Source of the DNA: Selaginella moellendorffii
Lineage: Eukaryota > Streptophyta > Lycopodiopsida > Selaginellales > Selaginellaceae
DNA: 64,000 nt
Assembly (NCBI RefSeq): GCF_000143415.4
Contig: NW_003314265.1
Coordinates: 3,344,443-3,408,442, forward strand
Reading direction: 5' to 3'
Shown one piece after another: positions 33,661 through 43,896 of the stretch. Position 1 is the first letter of the stretch, and each line of letters starts with the position of its first letter. Below the pieces are notes generated by a model. The model did no database searches and was not told the origin of the DNA. It saw only the letters and a list, made by a program, of their open reading frames with translations. The position numbers were made by a program, and so were the translations under genes.

Positions 33661-36600
33661 TCAGGTGGCCTCAGCTCTGGTCATCCTCGACTCTGATTCG
33701 GATGGCTCCAACACATTGGACTCTCGCTCAGCTCCGGCTGTTTCAACATTTGAACGTGGATGGTACTTCTTCAATCGGAAACCATTGATCCGCGTTGGCA
33801 GCAGGTTCCCACTCAAATCTGCCACCTGCACTGAGCCATTGTCGTTGACATTCACCACCACGTAAGGGCCCAGCCACCGTATCTTGAGTTTTCCTGGCCG
33901 CTTCCAAAACTTGCTGTCATACAGCAACACCAAATCCCCTATTGCAAACTTCCACTCTCGAATGTGATCATCATGCCATTTCTTTCTCCGCTTCTGCAAT
34001 GCCTCTCTAGCTTGGAATGCCAGCAGCCTCGTCTCATCCAATCGTTCTAGCTCGTTCAGCCTCTGCTGTATGGCACCATCCCAGTCCATAGCATGCTCTA
34101 CAGCCGTCCTCAAGGCTGGAACTTCAAGCTCCACCGGCAATAGTGCTTCCTGCCCATAAACCAACTGAAAAGGTGAGAACCGAGTGGTCACCTTAAAAGC
34201 AACTCGATATGCCCAAACTGCATCCAAAAGGCGCTTATCCCAATCCGTCCGAGAAGCTGAGCAGGTCTTAGTAACAATCCAGCAAAGAGTTCCATTTGTA
34301 CGCTCCACTTGACCATTGCAACGCGGGTAGTAAGGAGTAGACTTCGAGTGATAAACTCCATAAGTTTCTGTCAGTGCTACCACTGCCTCGTTCAAGAAGT
34401 GTGTACCCTGATCACTCACCAGTTCAAGGGGAACTCCAAACCGTGTAATTATCTGCTCATAAAGAAACTCCGCAACCTTCTTACCAGTATCCTCCCGTAG
34501 AGCCTTCACCTCAGACCATTTTGTAATGTAATCAGTGCAGACCAGTACATACTTATAACCTGTCTGTCGAGCTGGAGGAAACGGTCCGCAAAAATCAATC
34601 CCCCATTTTTCAAACGGCATCACTGGCAATAGTGGATGAAGAGGCTGGTAGTCACGCTTATCAGGCTTCCCTGCTCGCTGACAAGGGTCACAGGTTTTGA
34701 CGTAGTACGTAACCTCCTTCCTCAATGTCGGCCACCAATATCCAGCTCTGCAAATAATCTCCATCGTTGCTTCTGTTCCAAAATGGCCTCCATATGCCGA
34801 GTCATGGCATGCCGCTATCACCTTAGTCGTCTCATGTGGTAGCAAACACCGCCTCAGTACGCTATCTCGTCCAATCCGGTATAATACACCGCCAACCATC
34901 GTATAGAGTCGGCTCTGCAACAGAAGCCGTCGCTTCTGCCGGTTATTCAACCCTGCCGGATACTCGCCATTGCCAAGGAACTTAACCATCTCGGCATACC
35001 AGTCCGGCACTGTTTCAAATTGGAAGATAGGTGCATCTGGCAAATCATCCTCTACGCCTACTTCCTCATCACTGTCCTGTGGTGGCAGCCTCGATAAGTG
35101 ATCCGGCATCTGATGGCTGCTTCCAGGTTTTAACACAATCCGGAACTGAAATTCCTGGAGCAGCAACAGCCAACGTGTGATTCTTCCCGTCTTGCATGGC
35201 TTCCCTATTAAATACTTCAATGCCTGATGATCGAGGAAAAACACGAACTCCTTGCCGAGTAGATAATGCCGATATTGCTGGATCGCATAGATCATGCCGA
35301 GTCCTTCCCTCTCAGTTGCTGAATAGCTCTTCTCAGCCGTTGAAAGTTGACGGCTGCTGTAACATATTGGATGATCTGCTCGTCCATCTGAGCGTTGACA
35401 CAGCACCACACCAATGGCCACTGCTGATGCATCCACATGAACGTGAAACTCCAGGTTCCAATCTGGCATCTTCAAAATCGGCGCGTTTACCAGTGCCAGT
35501 TTCAAGCGTTGGAAGGCTGCCTCACATGCAGCTGTCCACTCATATTTAGCCCCCTTCTTCAGCAGGCTAGTCAAGGGTAGAGCTTTCTCAGCAAAGTTCC
35601 TCACGAAACGGCGGTGATATCCCACATGCCCAAGAAATGCTTGCAATTGCTTCACAATCTCTGGTGACACCAGCTGCATGATCACTTGCGTCTTGGCCAG
35701 ATCGACAGCTAAGCCTTCTCTTGACACTATCCGACCCAGCAGCACTCCATGCGTTACCCAGAACTGACACTTGAACGGGTTGAGAGAAATCCCATAGTGC
35801 CGACAGCATTCAAAACACTTCTCGAGCAGGCCTTCATGCGCCAACTCGCTCCCATAGACACTGAAGTCGTCAAGGAATACTTCCATAAACTCTCGCATGT
35901 ACGGCTGGAAAGCTGCTGTGACGACCCGCTGAAAGGTAGCAGGTGCATTACACAGGCCGAAGGGCATAACTTTGTAGGCGTAGCAGCCCCACTCAGTCAC
36001 AAACGTGGTTTTGAGCTGATCCTCTTCTGCTATCTGCACCTGGTTATAGCCGCTGAATCCGTCGAGGAAGGAATAAAGCTCGTGTCCCGCCACAGCATCA
36101 AGTACCGTGTCAGTAAAGGGCAGAGGGAAGCCATCCTTCTCAGTCACCTCGTTCAGCTTCCAGTAATCCACACAGACTCGCAGCTGGCCATTCTTTTTTG
36201 GCACCACCACAATCGGAGACAACCACTGGCTCGTTTCCACCTCGTAAATAAACCCAGCTCGCAGCAACTTCTCCAGCTCCTCTCGAACAGTCTTGGAGTA
36301 ATTCGGGTTCATCCTATATGGCCGCTGCCGAATAGGCACTGCTCCTGGCTTGAGAATGATCCGGTGCTGAGCCAGCTTCACATCCACACCTCGCATGTCT
36401 CTATAAGACCATGCAAACACGTCGAGGTACCTGTAAAAGAGGCGCCTCAACCTCTCCTTAACTTGGACCGGCAAGTCAGCTCCGACCTTCACCACCTTTT
36501 CCTCCTCGGCTGATCCGAGGTTCATCTCTTCGACAATCGGCTGAGCTGTGTATCGGCTACTACCTTGTCCTCCAGGCTGGATCGCTGGCTCTTCATCAAT

Positions 36601-37566
36601 CTCTGGAACGGAACCATCTATAACTTCGGAATAAAAATGGCGGGGAAACTGCTGCAGTCGTTCCTGCTCCACTACTGGCTCCAAGTCCTCGACCTGAACC
36701 ATTCCACAGCTCACATCACCACCAAACAACCAATGCTTGAGTCGATCGCTCGCTGTTCCATCTTCAAAAGGTGACAGCAGCAGGGCGTTGTAACCAGAGC
36801 AGGGCTCCACAGCTGCAACCTCCACTGAACTCTCATCATTCGACCGACTCTGCTCTGAACACACCTCACTCATATGCTCTCCTGCTTCTGATCCAGTCGT
36901 GGTATCACTGCTGTCATCAATCCCATCCACTATCGGCTCACACGCTACTGGAGTCCAGGCCGGCCTCTTCCTCGTCCGAACTTGGATAGTGCGCGACTTG
37001 TTTCCATCTCCAATCGTAATAGTCCCCTTCGGCCAACTCTGATCTGCCCAGGCCTGCAACAGCCACGGTCTTCCCAAAAGAATTGGATAATCCAGCTCGT
37101 GTCCAACCATCCTCAGCACCACGTAATCAACATAAAAGATAAAGCCGGCAATCTCCGTCTTCACCCCAGTAAGTACACCAACCGGTCTCGAGCGAGAATG
37201 GTTTGCCATGCGGACACGAAAATAAACTGGAGACGGCTGCTCCAACCCAAGTTTCGACACCATTTGCTCAGGCATTACGTTGATGGCAGCACCTCCGTCA
37301 ATCACGCACCCCTTCAAGTGTTGACCTGAAATCTCTGCATCTATAATTGGATTCTCTGCTTCGATCATTGGCCATGCTGCATTCACTACCACCTCTCAAT
37401 GGGCCTTGACTGCTGTGGCCACCACTTTCCTTAGACTTGGTGCCAGCTGTAGTAATTGCGCAAATGTGATACTCGGCTTCTGATTCTCTAAGTCCTTGAG
37501 CACGTCGTAGGGCTGAGTTTCTAGATTTAGCACCTGCTTATACCGGCGAGATCTCCGCTGGCCCAT
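33661..37566 (-). CDS. pol: Gypsy pol polyprotein PR-RT-RNaseH-INT, one internal stop
   Basis: The frame opens at an ATG at 37566, two bases past the gag stop and in another frame. The first part (YDVLKDLENQKPSITFAQLL) ends at a TGA at 37396-37398, probably a CGA to TGA change. The rest (33661-37392, 1,243 residues) holds a protease with VIDGGAA (Asp codon 37297-37299), RT with FLDDFSVYG (35866-35871), RNase H with HVDAS (35431-35433), an integrase zinc finger (HDSAYGGHFG ... CDPCQ) and the integrase D, D, E with 35 residues between the second Asp (34411) and Glu (GQVERTNG). Protease cuts the polyprotein, RT and RNase H make the cDNA, integrase inserts it. Apart from the TGA it looks functional. 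Confidence 0.93.
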
Positions 37567-37568
37567 CT

Positions 37569-39638
37569 TTAACGGCTCACCCCCAAAATGTTCCTTGAAT
37601 ACCTCTGCCAGCCCTGCAGCGTCGAGATGCCCACCTTCTTCATAACCTCTTGCGGATCCATTCCACCACTTACCTGGTTCGCGTCCATTTCCTTGCCGTC
37701 ATTAGGGCACTGAATAGTCCCCGTGATATTCTTGGCGAGATCTCCGCCATCGGCTATCAGCGCATCCTGAATGCCGCCTCCTTCCAGACCTAAGTCGATC
37801 CCCATTTTTTCCTTGTGGCGCTGCTCCTTCCTGTTTTGGCGAGCTATCATCTCTGGATCCTCCTGAGTATGCATCTGCTCAATTCCCTGTTCAGCCCTTG
37901 TTCTCGGCTCATCTCGGATGTACAACCCGCGGTCCCTCCGCTGCAACTGTGCTCGTGTGTTGACATTCCACACAGGTGTGTCCGCTCGTAACTCTTCAGA
38001 ATTCACGAAAATGGCTTTAGTATCCACCACCTCTTTTCCCTTTTCCTGATTTTGGCGCTGATTTGGCACTTGCAAGCGGTAGGGGCAATCCTCCTGCCGA
38101 TGAAGTCCCTGTGTCTGGCATATCCCACAGATTGGCTGATACTCTTCAGACTTCTGTGCATTCGGACAGTTTGGCGTGATATGTCCAGGTTCCCCACACT
38201 GGTAGCACACTATCGGGCCTCGGCCTCGGCCTCCACCTCTGCCTCCGAACATTCCCATCTGGCCACCACCACGGCCTCCACCGGCAGTCTGCTGCAGCAT
38301 TGGCCCCGAGTTCTGCACAGCCCCTGGAGCTCCTACGTTAAAAACCGGGTACGTCTCATACTGCTGGTGCTGAACCTGCTGCTGTGGAAATTGTTGTTGA
38401 TGGTGAAATTGTGGTTGAATGTAATAGCTTGCGACTACAGGTTGCTGCTGGAACTTGGGCGTCACACGAGCTGGATGAAAAAAGCACTTCTCAGGCTTGT
38501 GGCCGAACTTCCCACAATACGGACAAGGAGCTTTTGCCGGAACCAGATTTGGACACTCACTAGGATAGTGGCCATATCCTTGACACTTAATGCACCAGAT
38601 CTCAGCTCTCTCATGCACCGGCCGAGTTGGAGCTCCCAAACCTTGAACCAGACTCACTTGGAGTTCCGCCATCTTCTTGGTAAGTGTCTCCACCACATCT
38701 TCTTTCACTTTCGTGAGTTGGCTCTCAAATCCGGTCGTGTTTACTGCAGGTAACTGGAGAACTGACGGCTGGACCGGAATCAAAGGTGGAGCTGCTACGG
38801 CTCCAAGCACACCAGTCTGGTACTGTGCAATATTCGGTGAGAACAAGTTACCATATGTTACTGGTGGAGCTGCAGCTGCAATATTTCGTGACGACATCCG
38901 GGCCTGTTCCCATGTTGCTGCGTGCTCCACTGCTGCGTTCAAATCTGCCGGTCTTTGCACCTTCACGTGGAACCCGATTTCAAATGGCAACCCATTCAAG
39001 AACCAGCGGACTTGGTCGTCAGCGGCAGGCTGTGGATCTTTCCTCGCGAGCAGCCTCTTGTAGCGAAGAACATAATTTTGCAATGTCTCTCCAGGTAACA
39101 ATTGAATTGAATTTAGCTCGTCACTGATACGCTGCTTGAATCCCATAGGACGGAAAGCATTAAGAAATGCTGTTTTGAGGTCTGCCCAGGCTGCAAAGGC
39201 TGCTGCTGCATTCGCCTGACCATACCATTCTGCTGCCGCTCCCAGCAATGTCGCCGGAAACAGACGGACTCTCACAGCATCTGCCTGCTCCTGATTTGCT
39301 GTGCTGACGTTTTCAAAAGCAGTTACGTGAGCGTCTGGATCGTCAGTCTGTGTAAACGTTGGATACTTCATCCTCGCGTTGGCAGGCTGTGCCATTTGAG
39401 GATTTACTGCTTGAGGTGTGGGCGATGCTGGTTCAAATGGCCCCCACTCCTCCCAATTCAAACTTGAGTCCGAAGTCCTCGAACTAGTTTCAGGGCTGGT
39501 TTCAGGCGAATTCTGCAACAGCCTCCTCGCTGCTCGTTCAGAACGGCCTCGATTCTGCTCTGCCCTCCTAGTAGAAAAATCTAGAAAATTATCCCAGCCC
39601 GGGGATCTACCCGCCAGACCGAGAACCAACTGCGGCAA
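37569..39638 (-). CDS. gag: Gypsy Gag with CCHC zinc knuckles
   Basis: 689-residue frame. The middle has the retrotransposon Gag core (AAEWYGQANAAAAFAAWADL to GETLQNYVLRYKRL), the capsid-forming part. The C-terminal half has three clear CX2CX4HX4C knuckles (CIKCQGYGHYPSEC, CPYCGKFGHKPEKC, CYQCGEPGHITPNC) and a fourth looser one, which bind the RNA genome. A Gln-rich and Gly/Arg-rich linker separates knuckles 2 and 3. It ends TAA at 37569-37571, just before pol. The exact start codon is uncertain. Confidence 0.93.
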   Translation of the reverse strand: MPQLVLGLAGRSPGWDNFLDFSTRRAEQNRGRSERAARRLLQNSPETSPETSSRTSDSSLNWEEWGPFEPASPTPQAVNPQMAQPANARMKYPTFTQTDDPDAHVTAFENVSTANQEQADAVRVRLFPATLLGAAAEWYGQANAAAAFAAWADLKTAFLNAFRPMGFKQRISDELNSIQLLPGETLQNYVLRYKRLLARKDPQPAADDQVRWFLNGLPFEIGFHVKVQRPADLNAAVEHAATWEQARMSSRNIAAAAPPVTYGNLFSPNIAQYQTGVLGAVAAPPLIPVQPSVLQLPAVNTTGFESQLTKVKEDVVETLTKKMAELQVSLVQGLGAPTRPVHERAEIWCIKCQGYGHYPSECPNLVPAKAPCPYCGKFGHKPEKCFFHPARVTPKFQQQPVVASYYIQPQFHHQQQFPQQQVQHQQYETYPVFNVGAPGAVQNSGPMLQQTAGGGRGGGQMGMFGGRGGGRGRGPIVCYQCGEPGHITPNCPNAQKSEEYQPICGICQTQGLHRQEDCPYRLQVPNQRQNQEKGKEVVDTKAIFVNSEELRADTPVWNVNTRAQLQRRDRGLYIRDEPRTRAEQGIEQMHTQEDPEMIARQNRKEQRHKEKMGIDLGLEGGGIQDALIADGGDLAKNITGTIQCPNDGKEMDANQVSGGMDPQEVMKKVGISTLQGWQRYSRNILGVSR

Positions 39639-39724
39639 AGGGTACTTACTGCAGATGCCCGCAGATGACCGGCCTTTTCCTCAGGCCCAGTTTACTGCGC
39701 AGTTACTGCGACTAAGCCCTCCCT

Positions 39725-39741
39725 GCTAATGCACCAAAAAA
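39725..39741 (-). other. Putative primer binding site
   Basis: Next to the 5' LTR the minus strand reads TTTTTTGGTGCATTAGCAGG. The TGG start fits pairing with a tRNA 3' CCA end. I could not name the tRNA. Confidence 0.5.
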
Positions 39742-40293
39742 TGTGGGGAAAAATATACGACAACCAAGAAAGACAGGAAAGACTCCCCTAGGGCTTGTAT
39801 TTCAGCAGTAACTACAAATCACTCATATTGAGTGCGCTGGGCCTGCAATAACTCTTCTATGATCACAGCGATGGGATCTTGACGGCCTATAAAAGGTCTC
39901 ACCATCTTCAAGCAAAGAGAACTCCAGAGCCCGAAAGAGAAAACAAGAGCTGTAAAATAACTGAATGGCCGTACCTAATTTCAAACTCCCAAAAACTTAA
40001 ACACCAACCAATGGCTGAAACTTTCCTAGCTAATAACTCTTCATCCACAACTCCGAGCGACTTGATTTCACCACCAAAGAACTGCCCTTGATCAGATCTT
40101 CAACTTCATAGAAAACAACTTCTTCAAATTCTCACTTTTGAAATCCGTCACTTTTTCTCTCTCTAGACGAAATATTCATAGGAAGCTTCTTCAGCGAGCT
40201 TCTTCATTTTTCACCTTTTTTCTAACTCAGAAATACGTCAGACTCACAAAAGCAACCTCAAGTATGAAAATATGACCGTATATATGGTTGACA
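39742..40293 (-). repeat. 5' LTR of the gypsy element
   Basis: 552 bp with the same ends as 32721-33272, about 98% identical by eye. The TSD GACCA follows at 40294-40298. Confidence 0.95.
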
Positions 40294-40298
40294 GACCA
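40294..40298. repeat. TSD GACCA, right copy
   Basis: Second copy of the gypsy TSD. Excising the element leaves the cargo exon in frame (VIG joined to PAAEW). Confidence 0.95.
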
Positions 40299-41245
40299 AT
40301 AACAAGGGCGAGTGTGAAGATGCGGACATTCGTCGGTATCTTCTTCTTAGCCATTATCCCATGGATCTCCCGCATCTCCTTGCCTTTCAACCGAGCCTTC
40401 ACCTCGTTCAAGGCCTTCTAGAACTTGTGATAGGATTCGGAGTCGTAGATCATATAGTGGACTGAAGATTCCACCTCCGCAAGTCCCACCATTAAGTCAA
40501 TGATGGAGCTGACTTCGTCTGCATGAGTGATCTCCTCGTTTGTGAAGTCCATCACACAAAAGATGTTCTTGACCTGCTCATCTCCGCGGGAAACGATGCT
40601 CCTCCACCTTTGATCCTCATCCGAATTCAAGTATACCCGGTAAGGTTCTCGATAGGCCTCTGCTGTGGGGTCGAGCTGTTTCTGAAGTCGGCGGTCGACA
40701 TCACTCTTAATGAAATTTGGATACTGATCCAACTTCTCAGCTTTACTTTTCGTGGCATCCCGCAGCAGATCGATGAACTTGGGGGCCCCCTTCACGTACT
40801 CGTCGATGTCTTCATTTGACAAATCCAGCGCTTCCATCATCTCTTGCGTGGTGTCGATGCTCACCCTCTCCACGGCCACTTGCTCGAAGATCCAATCCTT
40901 CAATAGCACACGAGCTCTCAGAATCGTGCACAAGTCCTCGTATGTCACAATATGGCCGGGAGTCATTTTGGTCTTGTTGAAGACTACCTCACCACGTAGA
41001 AGAGCATTAGCCACTGTCAGAAGGTCGTCGTCGTCTAGAGACCGCGAGAAACGCAAGGCGTTGAGCTTCAAATCATTGGGCTTCCGGCCGTCCTCCACAC
41101 CCATTGAGTTTAGTAACTCCCCGTCATGGTACCTCCTCAGCACATCTACCTATTTGTCAAAAACAATTTTTGTCACGAGTAGAATGTTATGGATGCTGAG
41201 TGTGTCATTGACCCCCAGTGTTTTCGAGAGAAGACTCAAGAATTC

Positions 41246-41299
41246 CTGCAATGGAAATGGCGTGAGGCCACATGCTATGCCACATGCAACGAGGCTTAC
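41246..41299 (-). other. 54-nt intron carrying palindrome copy 8
   Basis: Donor GTAAGCCTCG, acceptor TTCCATTGCAG. Length divisible by three, so the frame stays open if retained. The palindrome ends 11 nt before the exon. Confidence 0.75.
41257..41278. repeat. Palindrome copy 8, intronic
   Basis: ATGGCGTGAGG then CCACATGCTAT. Confidence 0.85.
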
Positions 41300-42527
41300 C
41301 TGCCAGGCGCTAGTTGCTAGTGCACATCCTTGTCCTGGTTTTTGTGGCTTCTTCAGTTGAACCCAGAGCTTCCGTGTTTGTGCCAATGTCTCGTGCAGAC
41401 CCGATTTGTAGCACGTTTCTTGCTTGACATTCTGCGCGTGGGAGATGTATATGATAGATCGGAGGGGCGAGTTGCCTTTTATCAGGCGGACAACTCTTGT
41501 CTTGAAGACTTTCTTCACCTCCTCGCCCACCATAATATCCACAACTATCTCTTGCATTGCCAAGCTAGAATGCTGCCCGGAGACGGCATAGAACCGGATG
41601 TTCTGATCGTCCAACACCTTCCTATTGATCAAGTCTGGAAACCTCGTCTCGCCCTTCATTGTTCGGTAGTAGGGGATCACGTCTGCGATGTCGGGTGTTA
41701 CTGGACTTGCCAGCATCTTCTGCTTCAGTTTCTCCACCCACTCATCAGATACTAGTCTGTGGTTGTATTTGCTTTGGATGTCGATACGGCTCACGTCGAT
41801 TGTATATACTTTGTTGGAATAGTAACAAGTACTATTATCTGCGACGATTTTTGCTGCCTCTTCTTGCTCTTTCTGCTCTTTGCGGCTCTTCTTTTTGGTG
41901 GGTGTAGTGTTCGAACCCGAGGCAATGGCATCACCGAGTAGCTTCTTTTTTGGAGGAGAGTCGGACGTCGGCTTGAGCTTGACCACCCTTTTCTGCTTCG
42001 GGGTAGTTTCCAGATCGACCCCCTCCCCCTTCGCTTCGTGAACTGGAGGCACTCTCAACGGCTCAATGTTGGAATATAGTTTTTGAACATCGCCGTAGGT
42101 GAGGTCCGTGGATTCCATGTGATCTTCATAGACCCGTAGCGTCTTTGAAATTGTGGGCCTCCTGGACAACCTCTCCCTAGCTCCCTCTAGGAATTCCTCA
42201 TACCTGTTGCCCCCCTCCGGGAAGCCGCTAGGATGTGCAAGGTGGATCTTGAAGGCAGACGCTGTCTCTACAAGTGCCAGTCCATATTCTTGCATGGAAC
42301 TACATGGAGTGTCTGTCACTTGGATGAGGATCCCCATGCATTCTTTTCTCCCACCATCTGTGTTGTACAGCCTTAGATCCTAGCCTTCCATCCCGAAAGT
42401 CCAACTGGTGAGCTCCTCCCCCTTCTCTGCATCCACATTGACAGTGGCTGGAAGAAGAATGCAATTCCTCGCCTGTTCAGAAATGCACAACAATTAGAGC
42501 TGACAGATGAAAAGCTAGCAGTTGGAA

Positions 42528-42549
42528 ATAACGTGAGGCCACACGCCAT
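42528..42549. repeat. Palindrome copy 9
   Basis: ATAACGTGAGG then CCACACGCCAT. First of three in a 160-bp cluster that probably lies in the first intron (about 42473-42711) of the cargo gene. Confidence 0.8.
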
Positions 42550-42587
42550 TCACCACTGCATCAGATGTCTTGAGGCTGCATCCTAAG

Positions 42588-42609
42588 ATGGCGTGAGGCT
42601 ACATGCCAT
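42588..42609. repeat. Palindrome copy 10
   Basis: ATGGCGTGAGG then CTACATGCCAT. Confidence 0.85.
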
Positions 42610-42664
42610 CTGTAACCGGACTGCACTCGAGAGCCCAATCGGTGCATGCCAATGTTGCTACTGA

Positions 42665-42686
42665 ATGGCATGTGGCCTCGTGCCAT
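42665..42686. repeat. Palindrome copy 11
   Basis: ATGGCATGTGG then CCTCGTGCCAT. Confidence 0.85.
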
Positions 42687-42712
42687 TTTCTACTTGGCCT
42701 AAAAGACTTACC

Positions 42713-43801
42713 ATTTGAAGCCAAATGGAGGCGTGACAACCGGACTCACTGGCGAATGTGCACTGTGTGTGTAGCGGATCGTAGCAGCAAGGCTACTCTG
42801 CCACTTACAGTTGGAGAGTGGCGCTGAAATCTCCCGGAATGCCAAGTGGGCTGCGTGGAGTGGGCGGCGGAGTTGGCGGCAAAGTTACAAATTGGGTGTG
42901 TCTTGAAGTGGACGCCGATGCACACGAGCGCGATGCGAGCACGAGTGTGATGCAAGCGCGAGTGGACGCCGATGCACACGAGAAACCTATAGAGAAGGTA
43001 GATGAGCGCGAATGTGAGCGTGATCGCGAGTGGGAGTGCGATGTGAGCGCGAGTGTGTGAGCGCGAGAACGAAGCAAAATGCAAAACCTAACCTCACACG
43101 CGCGAAATGTCACGACGGTTGGTAATCCCGCAACGTCATCATTCCTCGGACTTGGGCACCACCATTAATTTCTGGATCGCCGCGCGCATGCATGCATGTG
43201 AAATCCAAAAGAAATCCGCAACGTCATCATTCCTCGGACTGCATGCACGCGAAATCCAAAAGAAAGATCATGATTGGGATATCATTTAATACCCTCGCTA
43301 TATTTATACCATGCATGATTGGATATTCCAAAGCATCTTGTATTTCCAAAAATGCCAGATGTTCAGCTAAATAAAGAATGGTATACAATGTCCTTCTTGA
43401 TGACCCTGCAAAGAAGCATCTCGATCGGACACCACATGAGACCACACGAGCCTTACAATGTTTCAGGGGCATTTGCCATAGATCCGACCGTTATTTTGCT
43501 CTAAGATTCTATAGTTTGGTGTGCATTGACCTTTCCATCGACACTGCAAAGGGACATCACAATCAGATGCGGGATCACAAGAAACCAACTTCACTAACTC
43601 TGGTTTCACCAAGATCTTCGTAAGGAGTTATGAAATGAAAGGACCCTCTCTATTGAAATGTGTTTATGGTCCTAGGGGCATTGTGACATATGAAAGGATT
43701 TTGCATCAAGTTCTGTATTTGCATGTTTATCAAGCTACTGAATTGCTAAATCCTAAACCCTATGCAAAATTTCACGTGGGTGTCAATAACATGTTTGAAT
43801 A
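42713..43801. other. Central spacer between the two transposon genes
   Basis: The genes on either side diverge from here. It contains a GCGAGTGTGA-type low-complexity stretch (42900-43065) and an about 87-bp tandem duplication (CGCAACGTCATCATTCCTCG at 43130 and 43217). It probably holds the promoters of both genes; no TATA box can be assigned with confidence. Confidence 0.45.
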
Positions 43802-43823
43802 ATGGCATGTGGCCTCATGCTAT
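43802..43823. repeat. Palindrome copy 12
   Basis: ATGGCATGTGG then CCTCATGCTAT. It lies upstream of the transposase-like frame, whose ATG (43897) follows an acceptor-like CTGCACTTTCAG, so it may also be intronic. Confidence 0.85.
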
Positions 43824-43896
43824 TTGGGTTGTTATGATTTAGGCCATTCTCCAATCATTTTTTGTATGGTCTTAACTTCTTTTCTGCACTTTCAGA

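Larger units (their letters stand above)
32721..40293 (-). mobile_element. Complete Ty3/gypsy retrotransposon (OTA/Athila-like)
   Basis: 7,573 bp bounded by two 552-bp LTRs and a perfect 5-bp TSD, inserted in an exon of the transposon cargo gene. Order on minus is LTR, primer site, gag, pol (PR-RT-RNH-INT), LTR, as in gypsy elements. RT reads FLDDFSVYG and the pol C-terminus (GKLKIRWLGPYVV) lacks a chromodomain, both typical of the Athila/Tat side of non-chromoviruses. By eye the LTRs differ at about 11 of 552 sites, so the insertion is fairly recent. One TGA at 37396-37398 splits the pol frame; other catalytic residues are intact. Confidence 0.95.
40294..42712 (-). pseudogene. Cargo gene 5' part: ParB-like region
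   Basis: Main exon 41300-42472, intron 41246-41299, then exon 40294-41245, which continues at 32720 beyond the gypsy insertion. A first exon probably ends near 42712 before GTAAGTC. The protein has a Lys-rich segment (KKKLLGDAIASGSN then TPTKKKSRKEQ) and SDEWVEKLKQKMLASPVTPD followed by FYAVSGQHSSLAMQEIV, reminiscent of ParB/Srx nuclease folds with their G(G/Q)HR motif. That assignment is tentative. The frame also holds TAG triplets at 42380-42382, 41150-41152 and 40418-40420. Each could be a nonsense mutation or, since TAG ends in AG, part of an unrecognised splice acceptor. The gene runs away from the transposase toward the left end of the transposon. Confidence 0.6.

Noticed and set aside
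33661-39638. Plus-strand frames across the first gypsy element (such as 35749-36513 and 38052-38753)
   Set aside because: Antisense shadows of gag and pol.
32860-40091. 70-codon plus frames starting MTANKRSHHLQ/MTAYKRSHHLQ in both gypsy LTRs, with a TATAAAAGG-like box only in the right one
   Set aside because: Antisense to the element, no domain, and the TATA-like box is not shared by both LTRs.
42746-43113. Frames of about 80-110 codons rich in Arg/His/Ser
   Set aside because: They lie in a low-complexity GCGAGTGTG stretch and have no domain or conserved context.
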